Positions 17,218-25,862 of a stretch of 64,000 bases of DNA are shown here, piece by piece (position 1 is the stretch's first letter; each line of letters begins with the position of its first letter). Where the stretch lies: contig NZ_JQMR01000001.1 of the NCBI RefSeq assembly GCF_000744825.1, positions 2,155,501-2,219,500 of the forward strand, in the 5' to 3' direction. The DNA is from Carnobacterium mobile DSM 4848 (GTDB lineage: Bacteria; Bacillota; Bacilli; Lactobacillales; Carnobacteriaceae). A program made the translations under genes and the position numbers. The notes under the pieces were generated by a model that was not told the origin of the DNA, ran no database searches, and worked only from the letters and a program-made list of their open reading frames with translations.

Positions 17218-17985
17218 ATGACAGAACAAATTTTTGAGAAAAAACACCAAATTAACTATTATGAATGCGACACAAATCAGCAATTGACGATTCCGATGTT
17301 GATCAATATTATGATGCAAGTTTCTGGCGAACAAAGTCATCAATTAGGTGTAGGTGATGAAGAACTAGCTAAAAAAGGGTTAGCTTGGATCGTGTTGCAA
17401 TATGAAATGAAGATAGAACAGATTCCCACAGCTCATCAGACGATTAAAGTAACAACACAAGCTTTATCTTATAATAAATTATTCTGTTATCGTGAATTTA
17501 AAGTATATGATGAAGCTGGACGTTTATGTGTAACGGCTCAAAGTACATTTGCTTTGTTAGACATTGAAAAACGTAAAATGGTACGGGTGCAAGAAGAAGT
17601 GGTAGCTCCTTTTCAAACACCATTTTTAAAGAAATTGATTCGGACGCCAAAACCTGAAAAAGTTACAGAAGAAACAGCTGTAACCAATGAGTACCATGTT
17701 CGTTACTTAGACATTGACAGCAATCGTCATGTAAACAACTCTAAGTACATTGATTGGGCTTTAGATACATTGGATTACGATTTCATGACTAGTCAAAAAC
17801 TAACGTATCTTAATATCAAATTTGAAAAAGAAGTTTATTACGGCAACCGTATCCAAAGCCAAATGAGTCTACGCGAAACTACAGAAGGAAAGACCATCAC
17901 TGCTCATCGTATTATGACTGGAGATGTGGTGAACAGCGAAGCCAGTATGGAATGGCAAAAAATCGAAGAAGAAACAAGCAGGTGA
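17218..17985 (+). CDS. Acyl-ACP thioesterase (FatA-like, double hotdog)
   Basis: A 255-residue enzyme of the bacterial acyl-ACP thioesterase family (PF01643 type), which releases fatty acids from acyl carrier protein. Two hotdog halves are visible. The second carries the catalytic-type stretch DIDSNRHVNNSKYIDW (about 164-179), with Asn and His conserved as in plant Fat enzymes. ATG 17218 is the start because AGAGGAAG lies just before it; an upstream in-frame ATG at 17200 precedes that RBS. The stop is 4 bp from scrR, so the two are probably co-transcribed, an unexpected pairing with sugar regulation. The regulator's RBS lies in this gene's last codons. Confidence 0.88.
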   Translation: MTEQIFEKKHQINYYECDTNQQLTIPMLINIMMQVSGEQSHQLGVGDEELAKKGLAWIVLQYEMKIEQIPTAHQTIKVTTQALSYNKLFCYREFKVYDEAGRLCVTAQSTFALLDIEKRKMVRVQEEVVAPFQTPFLKKLIRTPKPEKVTEETAVTNEYHVRYLDIDSNRHVNNSKYIDWALDTLDYDFMTSQKLTYLNIKFEKEVYYGNRIQSQMSLRETTEGKTITAHRIMTGDVVNSEASMEWQKIEEETSR

Positions 17986-17989
17986 AAAG

Positions 17990-18973
17990 ATGGTAACGAT
18001 CAATGATATTGCCAAACAGGCCGGAGTCGCCAAGAGCACCGTTTCCAGGTATTTAAATGGGGGATCCGTTAGCCGCAAAACAAAAGAAAAATTAGACAGA
18101 ATTGTTGCAGAAACCGGCTATGTCCCTAATACATTCGCACAAAGCTTGAAAGCAAAGAAAACCAATATGATTGGAACGATCATTCCCCGCTTAGATTCTT
18201 ATTCTGCAAATGAAGCCCTATTTTCTATTGATGAAGGGCTGAGAAAGCGAAACTTTCAACTGCTGATTACCAATACGAATCAAACGCCAGATCGGGAAGT
18301 GGAGAGTATTTATTCCCTAGCCAGACAAAAAGTTGCAGGTATCTTGTTATTTGCGACGGTCATTACAGAAGCTCATAAAAAAGCTATTGCTGACGTAGGG
18401 GTGCCGGTTATTTTACTAGGTCAGCAAGCGGAAGGGCTGTATTCCATTGTTCATGACGAGTATAAAGCGGGGTTTAAACTAGGAAAATACGCCACTAGTT
18501 TAGGCCACAAACAGTTCTTTTACTTTAATGTCTTTGAAGCAGATGTGGCTGTAGGTCAATTGCGTAAAAAAGGAGTAGTAGATGCTCTTAAGGAAAGTCC
18601 CGACAGCACTATTGAAGTGATGGAAACCAGCTTTTCTTTTGAAGCTGCTTACCAGCAGGCTTTAAAAGTACTGCCTACAATAAAAGCATCTTATATTATT
18701 TGTGCGACTGATAATATCGCACTGGCAGTGTTGAAAGCAACGCATCAGTTGAAAATAGCTATTCCAGCTGTTTTTTCACTCTCAGGGTTCGGCGGATACC
18801 AAATAACTTCAGTCGTTTCTCCAACGATTACCACTGTAAAGTATCCTTATCAAGAATTAGGAGAAATGGCTGTTAAAAATATGTTGTTATTACTAGAGGG
18901 ATCGGATATTCCTGAGAAAACCGTCTTAACCAATGAATTAATTGTAAATGAATCGACTAAAAGACACGATTAA
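17990..18973 (+). CDS. scrR: LacI-family sucrose operon repressor
   Basis: A 327-residue LacI/GalR regulator. The N-terminal helix-turn-helix is TINDIAKQAGVAKSTVSRYL (3-22), followed by the hinge (about 45-60) and a periplasmic-binding-like effector domain. The name rests on position directly upstream of scrA and scrB, which carry a LacI-type palindrome in their promoter; the effector is expected to be a sucrose or fructose phosphate. Its ATG is 4 bp after the thioesterase stop, with RBS AGGTGAAAAG inside that gene. A terminator separates it from scrA, so repressor and structural genes are distinct units. Confidence 0.85.
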   Translation: MVTINDIAKQAGVAKSTVSRYLNGGSVSRKTKEKLDRIVAETGYVPNTFAQSLKAKKTNMIGTIIPRLDSYSANEALFSIDEGLRKRNFQLLITNTNQTPDREVESIYSLARQKVAGILLFATVITEAHKKAIADVGVPVILLGQQAEGLYSIVHDEYKAGFKLGKYATSLGHKQFFYFNVFEADVAVGQLRKKGVVDALKESPDSTIEVMETSFSFEAAYQQALKVLPTIKASYIICATDNIALAVLKATHQLKIAIPAVFSLSGFGGYQITSVVSPTITTVKYPYQELGEMAVKNMLLLLEGSDIPEKTVLTNELIVNESTKRHD

Positions 18974-19004
18974 AAAAATCTGCAACTTTGTTTGCAGATT
19001 TTTT
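18973..19004 (+). terminator. Terminator after scrR
   Basis: AAAAAATCTGCAA (18973-18985) pairs with TTGCAGATTTTTT (18992-19004). The following 190 bp hold no gene; a motif CTAAAACAGAG near 19061 resembles part of the tandem repeat at 30024. Confidence 0.9.
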
Positions 19005-19192
19005 AAATAGAATAGGGTTCTATAAGTTTTTACTGCCTTGACGGTCTAATAAGTAGACCAGCTAAAACAGAGGCGCGTTTGCTCTTTTGCATACTACTCA
19101 ACTTCCATGTTGCGCTCCAGGTCGTATTTTCTAAATTTCTTTCGATCTGGAGCGGGCTTGTCCCACTTTTCTTATTTCTAATCAATTAGTAC

Positions 19193-19221
19193 TGGACAAA
19201 TAATATAAAAACGGTTACAAT
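19193..19221 (+). promoter_or_regulatory. scrAB promoter
   Basis: TGGACA (19193-19198) and TACAAT (19216-19221), 17-bp spacer. The -10 overlaps a cre site and a palindromic operator lies at the expected transcription start. Confidence 0.8.
19206..19219 (+). promoter_or_regulatory. CcpA-binding cre site over the scrA -10 region
   Basis: TAAAAACGGTTACA matches the cre consensus TGWAANCGNTNWCA at all fixed positions but the second (A for G). Its overlap with the -10 predicts carbon catabolite repression. Confidence 0.7.
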
Positions 19222-19228
19222 AAAAACA

Positions 19229-19238
19229 GAACCGGTTC
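19229..19238. promoter_or_regulatory. ScrR operator
   Basis: GAACCGGTTC is a perfect 10-bp palindrome with the central CG typical of LacI-family operators. It lies about 8 bp downstream of the -10, a position suited to repression by the neighbouring ScrR. Confidence 0.7.
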
Positions 19239-19274
19239 CGAATATTGACGGACCAGTAAAAGGAGGAAATAAAA

Positions 19275-20678
19275 ATGACAGAAAATCAAAGAATTGCTCA
19301 AGAAGTTATTGCTGCAGTGGGCGGAAAAGAAAATATCCATTCCGTTGCTCATTGTGCCACTCGCTTGCGTATTATGGTCAACAAAGAAGAAGAGATAGAC
19401 AAAGAAGCGGTAGAAAATATTCAGAAAGTAAAAGGGGCCTTTTTTAATTCAGGACAATTTCAAATTATTTTTGGAACCGGTACCGTTAATAAAATATATG
19501 AAGAAGTAGTTGGATTAGGTGCTTCTGGAGGATCAACTGCTGAAATGAAACAAGAGACCAAAAAACAAGGAAATGTATTCCAACGAATGATTCGTACTTT
19601 TGGAGACGTATTTGTTCCCATCATTCCTGTATTGGTTGCGACTGGGTTATTTATGGGCTTGCGCGGTCTATTGACACAAGAACAAGTTTTGGCAATTTTT
19701 GGAATGGCGCCCACAGACATTAGTGCCAACTTTTTAATGTATACAGAAGTATTAACCGATACAGCTTTTGCTTTCTTACCGGCATTGGTTGCCTGGTCTT
19801 CGTTTAAAGTATTTGGCGGATCACCTGTTATTGGGATTGTTTTAGGATTGATGCTAGTTAATCCGGCTCTTCCGAATGCTTATGAAGTAGCAGCGGGTAC
19901 GGCAAATCCCATCACAATGTTTGGCTTTATCCCAGTAGTTGGTTACCAAGGAACTGTTTTGCCTGCTTTTATCGCTGGTTTTGCAGGGGCCAAATTAGAA
20001 AGATGGATTCGGAAATATGTTCCAGAGTATTTAGATTTACTACTGACGCCTTTCTTAACGCTTTTGATTATGAGTATGTTATCGTTATTTGCAATAGGTC
20101 CCGTTTTCCACTCATTAGAAGAAGTCGTCTTAAACGCGACTGTTTGGGCGTTAGGATTGCCGTTTGGTTTAGCAGGGTTGATCATTGGCGGATTAAATCA
20201 AATTATTGTTGTGACAGGTATTCACCATTTGTTTAACTTCCTAGAAATTCAATTATTGGCAAATACTGGAGTAAATCCATATAACGGAATCATTACTGCC
20301 AGTGTTGCTGCACAAGGCGGAGCTTCTTTAGCTGTAGCCATGAAAACGAAATCTAAAAAATTAAAAGCATTGGCTTATCCTTCTACATTATCAGCCTTTC
20401 TTGGCATCACAGAGCCAGCTGTTTTCGGAGTGAATTTGCGTTATGTTAAACCGTTTATTTTTGGTTTAGTAGGCGGAGCAGCAGGAGGTTTCTTTGGAAA
20501 TATTATTGGTTTAGAAGCAACAGGGATGGCTGTAACGGTTATTCCAGGAACTTTGCTTTATTTAAACGGCCAAATTCTGTGGTATTTGTTGACGAATGTG
20601 ATCGCCATTGCAGTAGCTTTTGTCTTAACTTATTTATTTGGTTATAGCGACAAAATGAAAAAAGAAATAGAAGCTTGA
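19275..20678 (+). CDS. scrA: PTS sucrose-specific EIIBC component
   Basis: A 467-residue membrane permease of the phosphotransferase system that imports sucrose as sucrose-6-phosphate. The N-terminal EIIB domain has the phosphorylated Cys27 in SVAHCATRLRI; a linker (about 80-105) leads into the EIIC membrane domain of roughly ten helices. No EIIA domain is fused at the C-terminus, so phosphate must come from an EIIA encoded elsewhere (often the glucose-type protein). RBS AGGAGG is strong. The scrB start follows by 14 bp. The promoter carries cre and ScrR sites. Trehalose EIIBC is similar; the adjacent sucrose-6-phosphate hydrolase favours sucrose. Confidence 0.92.
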   Translation: MTENQRIAQEVIAAVGGKENIHSVAHCATRLRIMVNKEEEIDKEAVENIQKVKGAFFNSGQFQIIFGTGTVNKIYEEVVGLGASGGSTAEMKQETKKQGNVFQRMIRTFGDVFVPIIPVLVATGLFMGLRGLLTQEQVLAIFGMAPTDISANFLMYTEVLTDTAFAFLPALVAWSSFKVFGGSPVIGIVLGLMLVNPALPNAYEVAAGTANPITMFGFIPVVGYQGTVLPAFIAGFAGAKLERWIRKYVPEYLDLLLTPFLTLLIMSMLSLFAIGPVFHSLEEVVLNATVWALGLPFGLAGLIIGGLNQIIVVTGIHHLFNFLEIQLLANTGVNPYNGIITASVAAQGGASLAVAMKTKSKKLKALAYPSTLSAFLGITEPAVFGVNLRYVKPFIFGLVGGAAGGFFGNIIGLEATGMAVTVIPGTLLYLNGQILWYLLTNVIAIAVAFVLTYLFGYSDKMKKEIEA

Positions 20679-20692
20679 AAGGAAGTTTAAGC

Positions 20693-22075
20693 ATGACACG
20701 TACTAAAAATAGGGGGCAATATGATCTGGGATACCACATTACGCCGCCCAAAGGATTACTAAATGACCCCAATGGACTGGTTCAATTCAAAGGAGTGTAT
20801 CATGTCTTTTATCAATGGAACCAAAATGATACGACCCATAATACCAAAAGTTGGGGACACGTCACTTCAACGGACTTGGTTCACTGGACTGAACAGCCAG
20901 TAGCTTTGGAGCCGGTTGATTGGTTTGATAAAAATGGCTGTTATTCCGGCAGTGCCATAGCATTTGAAAATAAGCTCTATTTATTTTATACCGGAAATGT
21001 TCGAAATGGACTAAATGAACGCGAAAGCTACCAATGTTTAGCTGTTTCAGAAGACGGCATCCATTTTGAAAAGAAAGGTCCCATTTTGAATCAACCAAAG
21101 GGGTACACGGCACATATAAGAGATCCAAAAGTGTGGCAAGGAAAGAATAATGACTGGTGGATGGTGTTAGGTGCTCAAAAAGAAGAGTTAACAGGCGATG
21201 CTTTGGTTTACCATTCGGATAATTTAATGGATTGGATACTCAAAGGTTCGCTTTTGGATGAGGAATTTGATTTCGGGTTTATGTGGGAATGTCCGGATTT
21301 AGTCCAATTCAATCAAAAATCAGCATTTATTTTTTCTCCTCAAGGGTTGCTGGCTAAAGGCGATGAATTTAATAATCTTTACCACTCCGGTTATTTAACA
21401 GGAGTGTTTACAGAAGCTGGCAAGTTTTTAATTGATCAACAGCCTTTTAAAGAATTGGATAGAGGATTTGAATTTTATGCTCCGCAAACGTTTCAAGATG
21501 ATAAAGGCCGACAAATTCTTTTTGGATGGATGGGCGTAATGGAACCAGAAGTTGAAGCGGCTGTGCCGACTGTTCAAGATGGCTGGATCCATAATTTGAC
21601 CATTCCTAGAGAACTAAAGTATAGTGATGGACAGCTAAAACAGCAGCCAGTAGCAGAATTGAGGCAACTAAGACAGGGCTCGCCGTTGATCATGGAAGGA
21701 AAGGCCGAAGCTTCTCTGCAGCTGCCTACATTTCAAAATGAAATTCTGGTAGAGTGGAGAAAAACAGCCGGTTCATTCAAGCTTCAGATAAGGAAGAATA
21801 GTAGCATTGAATACGATGCACGGCTAAACCGAGTGGAAGTTTCACGTTTAAATTGGTTGACTGGTAAGAGAGAAACGCGAGCAGTTACGTTGAAGAACCC
21901 GTTAACGCAGCTTCATTTGTTTCTTGAAAGTTCCTCATTAGAACTCTTTGTAAATAAAGGGGAAGAGGTCTTCTCGTTGCGGTATTTCCCGGAACCAGAA
22001 GCAAAGACAATGGATATATCTGCGTGTGAAACAGGTAAAGAACCTCACATCACATTGTATACATTAGAAAATTGA
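20693..22075 (+). CDS. scrB: Sucrose-6-phosphate hydrolase (GH32 beta-fructofuranosidase)
   Basis: A 460-residue cytosolic GH32 enzyme splitting sucrose-6-phosphate into glucose-6-phosphate and fructose. Catalytic signatures: LLNDPNG (22-28) with nucleophile Asp25, RDPK near 143-146 with the transition-state Asp, and WECPDL near 198 with the acid/base Glu. A C-terminal beta-sandwich follows the five-blade propeller. ATG 20693 with RBS GAAAGGAAG is chosen over an in-frame TTG at 20675, which lies inside scrA. It shares the scrA promoter. No fructokinase gene is next to it, so fructose is presumably phosphorylated by an enzyme encoded elsewhere. Confidence 0.95.
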   Translation: MTRTKNRGQYDLGYHITPPKGLLNDPNGLVQFKGVYHVFYQWNQNDTTHNTKSWGHVTSTDLVHWTEQPVALEPVDWFDKNGCYSGSAIAFENKLYLFYTGNVRNGLNERESYQCLAVSEDGIHFEKKGPILNQPKGYTAHIRDPKVWQGKNNDWWMVLGAQKEELTGDALVYHSDNLMDWILKGSLLDEEFDFGFMWECPDLVQFNQKSAFIFSPQGLLAKGDEFNNLYHSGYLTGVFTEAGKFLIDQQPFKELDRGFEFYAPQTFQDDKGRQILFGWMGVMEPEVEAAVPTVQDGWIHNLTIPRELKYSDGQLKQQPVAELRQLRQGSPLIMEGKAEASLQLPTFQNEILVEWRKTAGSFKLQIRKNSSIEYDARLNRVEVSRLNWLTGKRETRAVTLKNPLTQLHLFLESSSLELFVNKGEEVFSLRYFPEPEAKTMDISACETGKEPHITLYTLEN

Positions 22076-22078
22076 TCT

Positions 22079-22126
22079 AAAAAAGCTCCATGGTCTCTGG
22101 TACTAGAGACCATGGAGCTTTTTTAG
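22079..22126. terminator. Bidirectional terminator between scrB and ansA
   Basis: A 20-bp perfect stem: 22079-22098 (AAAAAAGCTCCATGGTCTCT) pairs with 22105-22124 around a 6-nt loop, with T-runs on both strands. Confidence 0.95.
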
Positions 22127-23092
22127 TTAAAAATATTGAGCAATTTCCTCAAGGTTTTGTGTTTTATTTAGAGCGACCATTAACTTGATTCGAGCTTTAG
22201 GGCCAGTTAGACCATTGGTGAAAATAACGCCTGCTTCACTTAATTGTTTGCCGCCACCTAAATAATCATAGACATCTTGAGCAATTCCGTTAAAAGAGCG
22301 TGAAACCAAAACAACAGGAATATTCCGGTCTAAAATACGCTGCAATGCTGGCAGAGTCGCTGGCGGTAAATTTCCGGCACCAAGGGCTTCTATGACCAGT
22401 CCATCGGTTTGGTCATTGTTTAATGCATCAAATAAAACGCCATCCATTCCAGAGTAGGCCTTTAAAAGATAAACAGCTTTATCCACAGTTGAAATCTCAA
22501 ATTTTTCTTCAGCAATCAGTTTTTGGAAAAAAAGAACTTCATTTTTAGAAATAAGGCCGATCGGTCCAAAAGTAGGTGTTTGGAAAGTTGCAACATTTGA
22601 TGTATGTGTTTTTGTCACATAGCGGGCTGTATGGATCTCGTCATTCATAACCACCAAGACACCTTTATTTTGTGCCTCATCTGTTAGGGCAACCCAAACA
22701 GCGCTTTGAAAGTTGTAAAGACCATCCGATCCAATTTCATTGCTGGAACGCATTGCACCGGTGATGACGATGGGCACTTGGTGGTCCAGTGTCAAATCTA
22801 AAAAGTAAGCTGTTTCTTCAAGTGTATCGGTTCCATGTGTAATAACTACTCCATCAGCTTCTTTCGATAGTATGGCTTTTTCAATCCGGTTTTTTAGCAA
22901 CAACATTTCTTTGGGTGTAATATGCGGAGAAGGAAGCTGAAAAAAATCTTCCACGATCAGATGAGCTTCATGATCAAACAAATGACTGTGTTTTTGTAAA
23001 GGATTTTCTGCATTTGGGCGTACTTTACCCGTCGTTTGATCTTCGCTCATCGCAATGGTTCCTCCGGTGTGCAAAACTAGAATGGTTTTCAT
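22127..23092 (-). CDS. ansA: L-asparaginase, type I
   Basis: A 321-residue cytosolic asparaginase hydrolysing L-asparagine to aspartate and ammonia. Both active-site segments are intact: LHTGGTIAMSED with nucleophile Thr12, and THGTDTLEETAYFL near 86-99 with the second Thr, Asp and the later Lys region. No signal peptide is present, favouring the low-affinity type I enzyme. RBS AAGGAGG is 8 bp before the ATG. It lies 86 bp downstream of the MBL gene on the same strand, separated by a terminator hairpin, so it likely has its own promoter or depends on read-through. Confidence 0.92.
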   Translation of the reverse strand: MKTILVLHTGGTIAMSEDQTTGKVRPNAENPLQKHSHLFDHEAHLIVEDFFQLPSPHITPKEMLLLKNRIEKAILSKEADGVVITHGTDTLEETAYFLDLTLDHQVPIVITGAMRSSNEIGSDGLYNFQSAVWVALTDEAQNKGVLVVMNDEIHTARYVTKTHTSNVATFQTPTFGPIGLISKNEVLFFQKLIAEEKFEISTVDKAVYLLKAYSGMDGVLFDALNNDQTDGLVIEALGAGNLPPATLPALQRILDRNIPVVLVSRSFNGIAQDVYDYLGGGKQLSEAGVIFTNGLTGPKARIKLMVALNKTQNLEEIAQYF

Positions 23093-23116
23093 TTAAAATG
23101 CCTCCTTATTCATAAT

Positions 23117-23149
23117 AAAAACACTGCTAAATGAAGGTTTTAGCAGTGT
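23117..23149 (-). terminator. Terminator after the MBL hydrolase gene
   Basis: Minus-strand stem ACACTGCTAAA / TTTAGCAGTGT (23121-23131 with 23139-23149), followed by TTTTATT. Confidence 0.8.
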
Positions 23150-23178
23150 ACTTGATTCGTTCACGACTGACTCTTTAA

Positions 23179-23796
23179 TTAATTGAAGAAAGGGTTCGTT
23201 AATTTTTCGTCTCCAATAGTTGAAGCATCGCCGTGTCCTGGATAAATCTGCATTTCGTCTTCTAAAGTAAAGAGCTGCTCACGGATTCCTTCCAGCAATG
23301 CTTCATGATCGCCACCAGGCAAATCAGTACGACCTACGCTGCCTTGAAATAAAGCATCTCCTGTGATAACGAAGTCTTCAAAAATAAAACTGACCCCTCC
23401 AGGCGAATGCCCTGGTGTCGGAACGACTCTGAATGACAAGCCGCCTATAGTGTAATCTCTCATCATCTCAAATTCAAAATCAGCCGATTGTGCGATAACC
23501 GGTTTGCCTCCATGAACAGAAAGATTTAGCTCTGGATTGCTAAGCCAATCTTTTTCTAAAGAACTAACATATACAGGAACATTGTATGTTGTACGCGTTT
23601 CTTCTAAAGCTCCGATATGGTCATAATGACAATGAGTTAGCAAAATAGCGACAGGAGTGACTTGCAGATCCTCAATAGTTTGCATGATTTTTGGGAAGTC
23701 ATCGCCTGGATCAACGATCAAAGCAGTGACATCTTCATAAATAAGATAACAATTTTCTTCAATAGCGCCTGTTACGATACGTTTGACTTCAACCAT
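23179..23796 (-). CDS. MBL-fold metallo-hydrolase (glyoxalase II-like)
   Basis: A 205-residue metallo-beta-lactamase-fold hydrolase. The metal motif HxHxDH is THCHYDHIG (His55, His57, Asp59, His60); the further ligands appear in PTPGHSPGG near 130, GDALF near 152 and PGHGDAS near 188. This short form is the hydroxyacylglutathione hydrolase-like subgroup common in Firmicutes (YqgX-like). The natural substrate is uncertain, since these organisms often lack glutathione. RBS GGTGGAG precedes the ATG. It is monocistronic, ending in a terminator before ansA. Confidence 0.85.
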   Translation of the reverse strand: MVEVKRIVTGAIEENCYLIYEDVTALIVDPGDDFPKIMQTIEDLQVTPVAILLTHCHYDHIGALEETRTTYNVPVYVSSLEKDWLSNPELNLSVHGGKPVIAQSADFEFEMMRDYTIGGLSFRVVPTPGHSPGGVSFIFEDFVITGDALFQGSVGRTDLPGGDHEALLEGIREQLFTLEDEMQIYPGHGDASTIGDEKLTNPFFN

Positions 23797-24137
23797 TTTT
23801 TCTCCACCTTCTCTTTTCTATTTAAGACCAGTATACTCGAAATCAAGGATAAATCAAAAATTCCTCCATCCAGGATGAATACCAGCTATTTTGCTGAAAT
23901 CAAAATAAGAATCAGCACTTTTCAAGAGCGGAACAAGCAGACTGAAAAAATTCGTATTCTTTTCTTATGTATTATTTACGGATTTTTCTAAAACGATTCA
24001 GGAAAACAGACGAATCGTTTGAAAAGAGCTTTTAAATTAAAAATTGTGAGAGTCTGCTAAAATAAAGAAGCAAAAAGCTATATTTCAAGTGAAATCCTGT
24101 TATACTAATAAAAATAAAACGAGTGAGTGAGGCTATT
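23797..24137 (+). other. Gap between the MBL hydrolase and helicase genes
   Basis: No gene is supported. It contains a perfect 9-bp inverted repeat AAACGATTC (23991-23999) / GAATCGTTT (24012-24020) without a T-tail, possibly an operator or leader hairpin, and a -10-like TATACT at 24101-24106 with a poor -35. The transcript leader of the helicase is therefore probably short. Confidence 0.4.
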
Positions 24138-25586
24138 ATGAAAAAGAATACATTTGAAGAATTTGGTATTGGAGAAGAACTGATAACAGCATTAGAAAGT
24201 TTGCGTTATTTTAAACCGACTAAAGTTCAAAAAGAAGTCCTGCCGTTGGCTTTAGCAGAAAAAGATGTGATTGTTGAATCACAAACAGGCAGCGGGAAAA
24301 CCGTGAGCTTTGGGATCCCCTTATGCGAAAATGTGATATGGGAAGAAAACAGACCTCAAGCTCTTGTTTTAGTACCTACAAGAGAATTAGCATTGCAAGT
24401 AAAAGAAGACATTACGAATATTGGCCGTTTAAAACGCATCAAAGTAACTTCAGTCTTTGGCAAAGCTTCTTTTGACAAGCAAAAGTCTGAGTTAAAACAA
24501 AAGAGCCATATTGTAGTAGGAACGCCTGGTCGTGTCTTGGACCATTTGCAAAAAGGAACGATGAAAGTGGATAAATTGCGTTATTTAGTAATTGATGAAG
24601 CGGATGAGATGCTGAATATGGGGTTTATTGACCAAATGGCAGCTATTATCGAGTTCTTGCCAGCAGAACGACAAACACTCTTGTTCTCGGCTACAATGCC
24701 GCCAGAGATAGAACGTTTGGCTAGTTTCTATATGAAAGCTGACAGAGTAGCTATCAAAATCGAAATGACTGAACAATCAAGACCTAAAATCGTGCAATCG
24801 TATCTTAAAGTCGAATCTGAGAAAAAGGAACAGCAGTTGTTGGATTTATTGATTGTTGAGAATCCTGATAGTTGCATGATCTTCTGCAATACTCAAGAAG
24901 CTGTGAATCGGTTGTATACCTTCTTAAACAAAGCGGGTCTGCCAATCGATAAAATTCATGGCGGCATGATACAAGAAGACCGATTTGAGGTAATGGATGA
25001 TTTCAGAAAAGGGAAGTTCCGTTATTTAGTCGCAACAGATGTAGCGGCTCGGGGAATCGACATCGATAATGTGACACATGTCATCAATTACGATGTGCCC
25101 GTAGAAAAAGAAAGCTTCGTTCATCGAACAGGACGAACTGGACGTGCTGGGAAGACAGGAGTAGCATTGACGCTGGTCACTCCAAAAGAAAGACCGTGGT
25201 GGCAAGAAGTTAGAGCGTATGTGCAACAAGAAATTTCTGAAATCACTGCTCCAAATGCTCGTGTTGTACAAAGCCATAAATCGGCGTTTGAAAAGAAACT
25301 TCAAGAACGGCTGGTTGTGAAAAGAGCGCGTAATAAAGAGTTGAATCAAGGCATTACAAAAATTTATTTTAACGGCGGGAAAAAGAAAAAACTTCGCGCA
25401 GTAGACTTTGTTGGGACATTGACGAATATCCCAGGAATCAATGCAGACGATATCGGTATTATCACCATTCAAGAAAATGTTACCTATGTAGAGGTATTGA
25501 ATGGGAAAGGTCCTCGAGTCATTGAAGAAATGAAAGACCGAACCGTTAAAGGAAAAAAATTGAAAGTCCATAAAGCAAATAAATAA
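24138..25586 (+). CDS. dbpA: DEAD-box ATP-dependent RNA helicase with DbpA-type RNA-binding domain
   Basis: A 482-residue helicase. Seen: the Q-motif region (KPTKVQ), Walker A SQTGSGKT (48-55), [12 protein letters not shown] near 153-156 (VIDEADEML), SAT, and [10 protein letters not shown]. The C-terminal 75 residues ([19 protein letters not shown] onward) match the DbpA/YxiN RNA-binding domain, which in E. coli and Bacillus binds hairpin 92 of 23S rRNA. That predicts a role in assembly of the 50S subunit. The start is ATG 24138 with GTGAGG at 24127; the in-frame GTG at 24123 precedes it. A small reading frame and a terminator follow. Confidence 0.9.
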   Translation: MKKNTFEEFGIGEELITALESLRYFKPTKVQKEVLPLALAEKDVIVESQTGSGKTVSFGIPLCENVIWEENRPQALVLVPTRELALQVKEDITNIGRLKRIKVTSVFGKASFDKQKSELKQKSHIVVGTPGRVLDHLQKGTMKVDKLRYLVIDEADEMLNMGFIDQMAAIIEFLPAERQTLLFSATMPPEIERLASFYMKADRVAIKIEMTEQSRPKIVQSYLKVESEKKEQQLLDLLIVENPDSCMIFCNTQEAVNRLYTFLNKAGLPIDKIHGGMIQEDRFEVMDDFRKGKFRYLVATDVAARGIDIDNVTHVINYDVPVEKESFVHRTGRTGRAGKTGVALTLVTPKERPWWQEVRAYVQQEISEITAPNARVVQSHKSAFEKKLQERLVVKRARNKELNQGITKIYFNGGKKKKLRAVDFVGTLTNIPGINADDIGIITIQENVTYVEVLNGKGPRVIEEMKDRTVKGKKLKVHKANK

Positions 25587-25605
25587 AAAACGTTTAAAAG
25601 CAAAA

Positions 25606-25776
25606 ATGAATGAAAATTTGCTGGAACAGGTTGTTTCAAAAGAATACTTTATAGTAGATGATCCCTTTATCCAGCATAATCCTATTGATCCGCAACTTAT
25701 GATAGAAGGTACGACTATTCATAAAATGACGATCCAAGAATTTTCAGATTGGGATTGGTCAAATGAGCAGATGTAA
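25606..25776 (+). CDS. Small hypothetical protein (56 aa) downstream of the helicase
   Basis: An intact frame from ATG 25606 to TAA 25774-25776 encodes 56 residues beginning MNENLLEQVVSKEYF and ending DWDWSNEQM. The composition is acidic and ordinary for a soluble protein, with no membrane segment. It lies 19 bp after the helicase stop and before the shared terminator, so it would be co-transcribed. No convincing RBS is visible (AAACGTTTAAAAGC before the ATG). I do not recognise it; it may be a real small gene or the remnant of a longer one. Confidence 0.35.
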   Translation: MNENLLEQVVSKEYFIVDDPFIQHNPIDPQLMIEGTTIHKMTIQEFSDWDWSNEQM

Positions 25777-25796
25777 AATGTTCTAAATATAAAATA

Positions 25797-25848
25797 AAAC
25801 TAGCTGAACTCTTCATATATTCATGAAGTAGTTCAGCTAGTTTTTTGT
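25797..25848. terminator. Bidirectional terminator between the helicase unit and ykpA
   Basis: AAACTAGCTGAACT (25797-25810) pairs with AGTTCAGCTAGTTT (25830-25843), with inner CTTCAT/ATGAAG. T-run on the plus strand; T's on the minus strand serve ykpA. Confidence 0.92.
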
Positions 25849-25862
25849 CTTAATTAAGGTTG

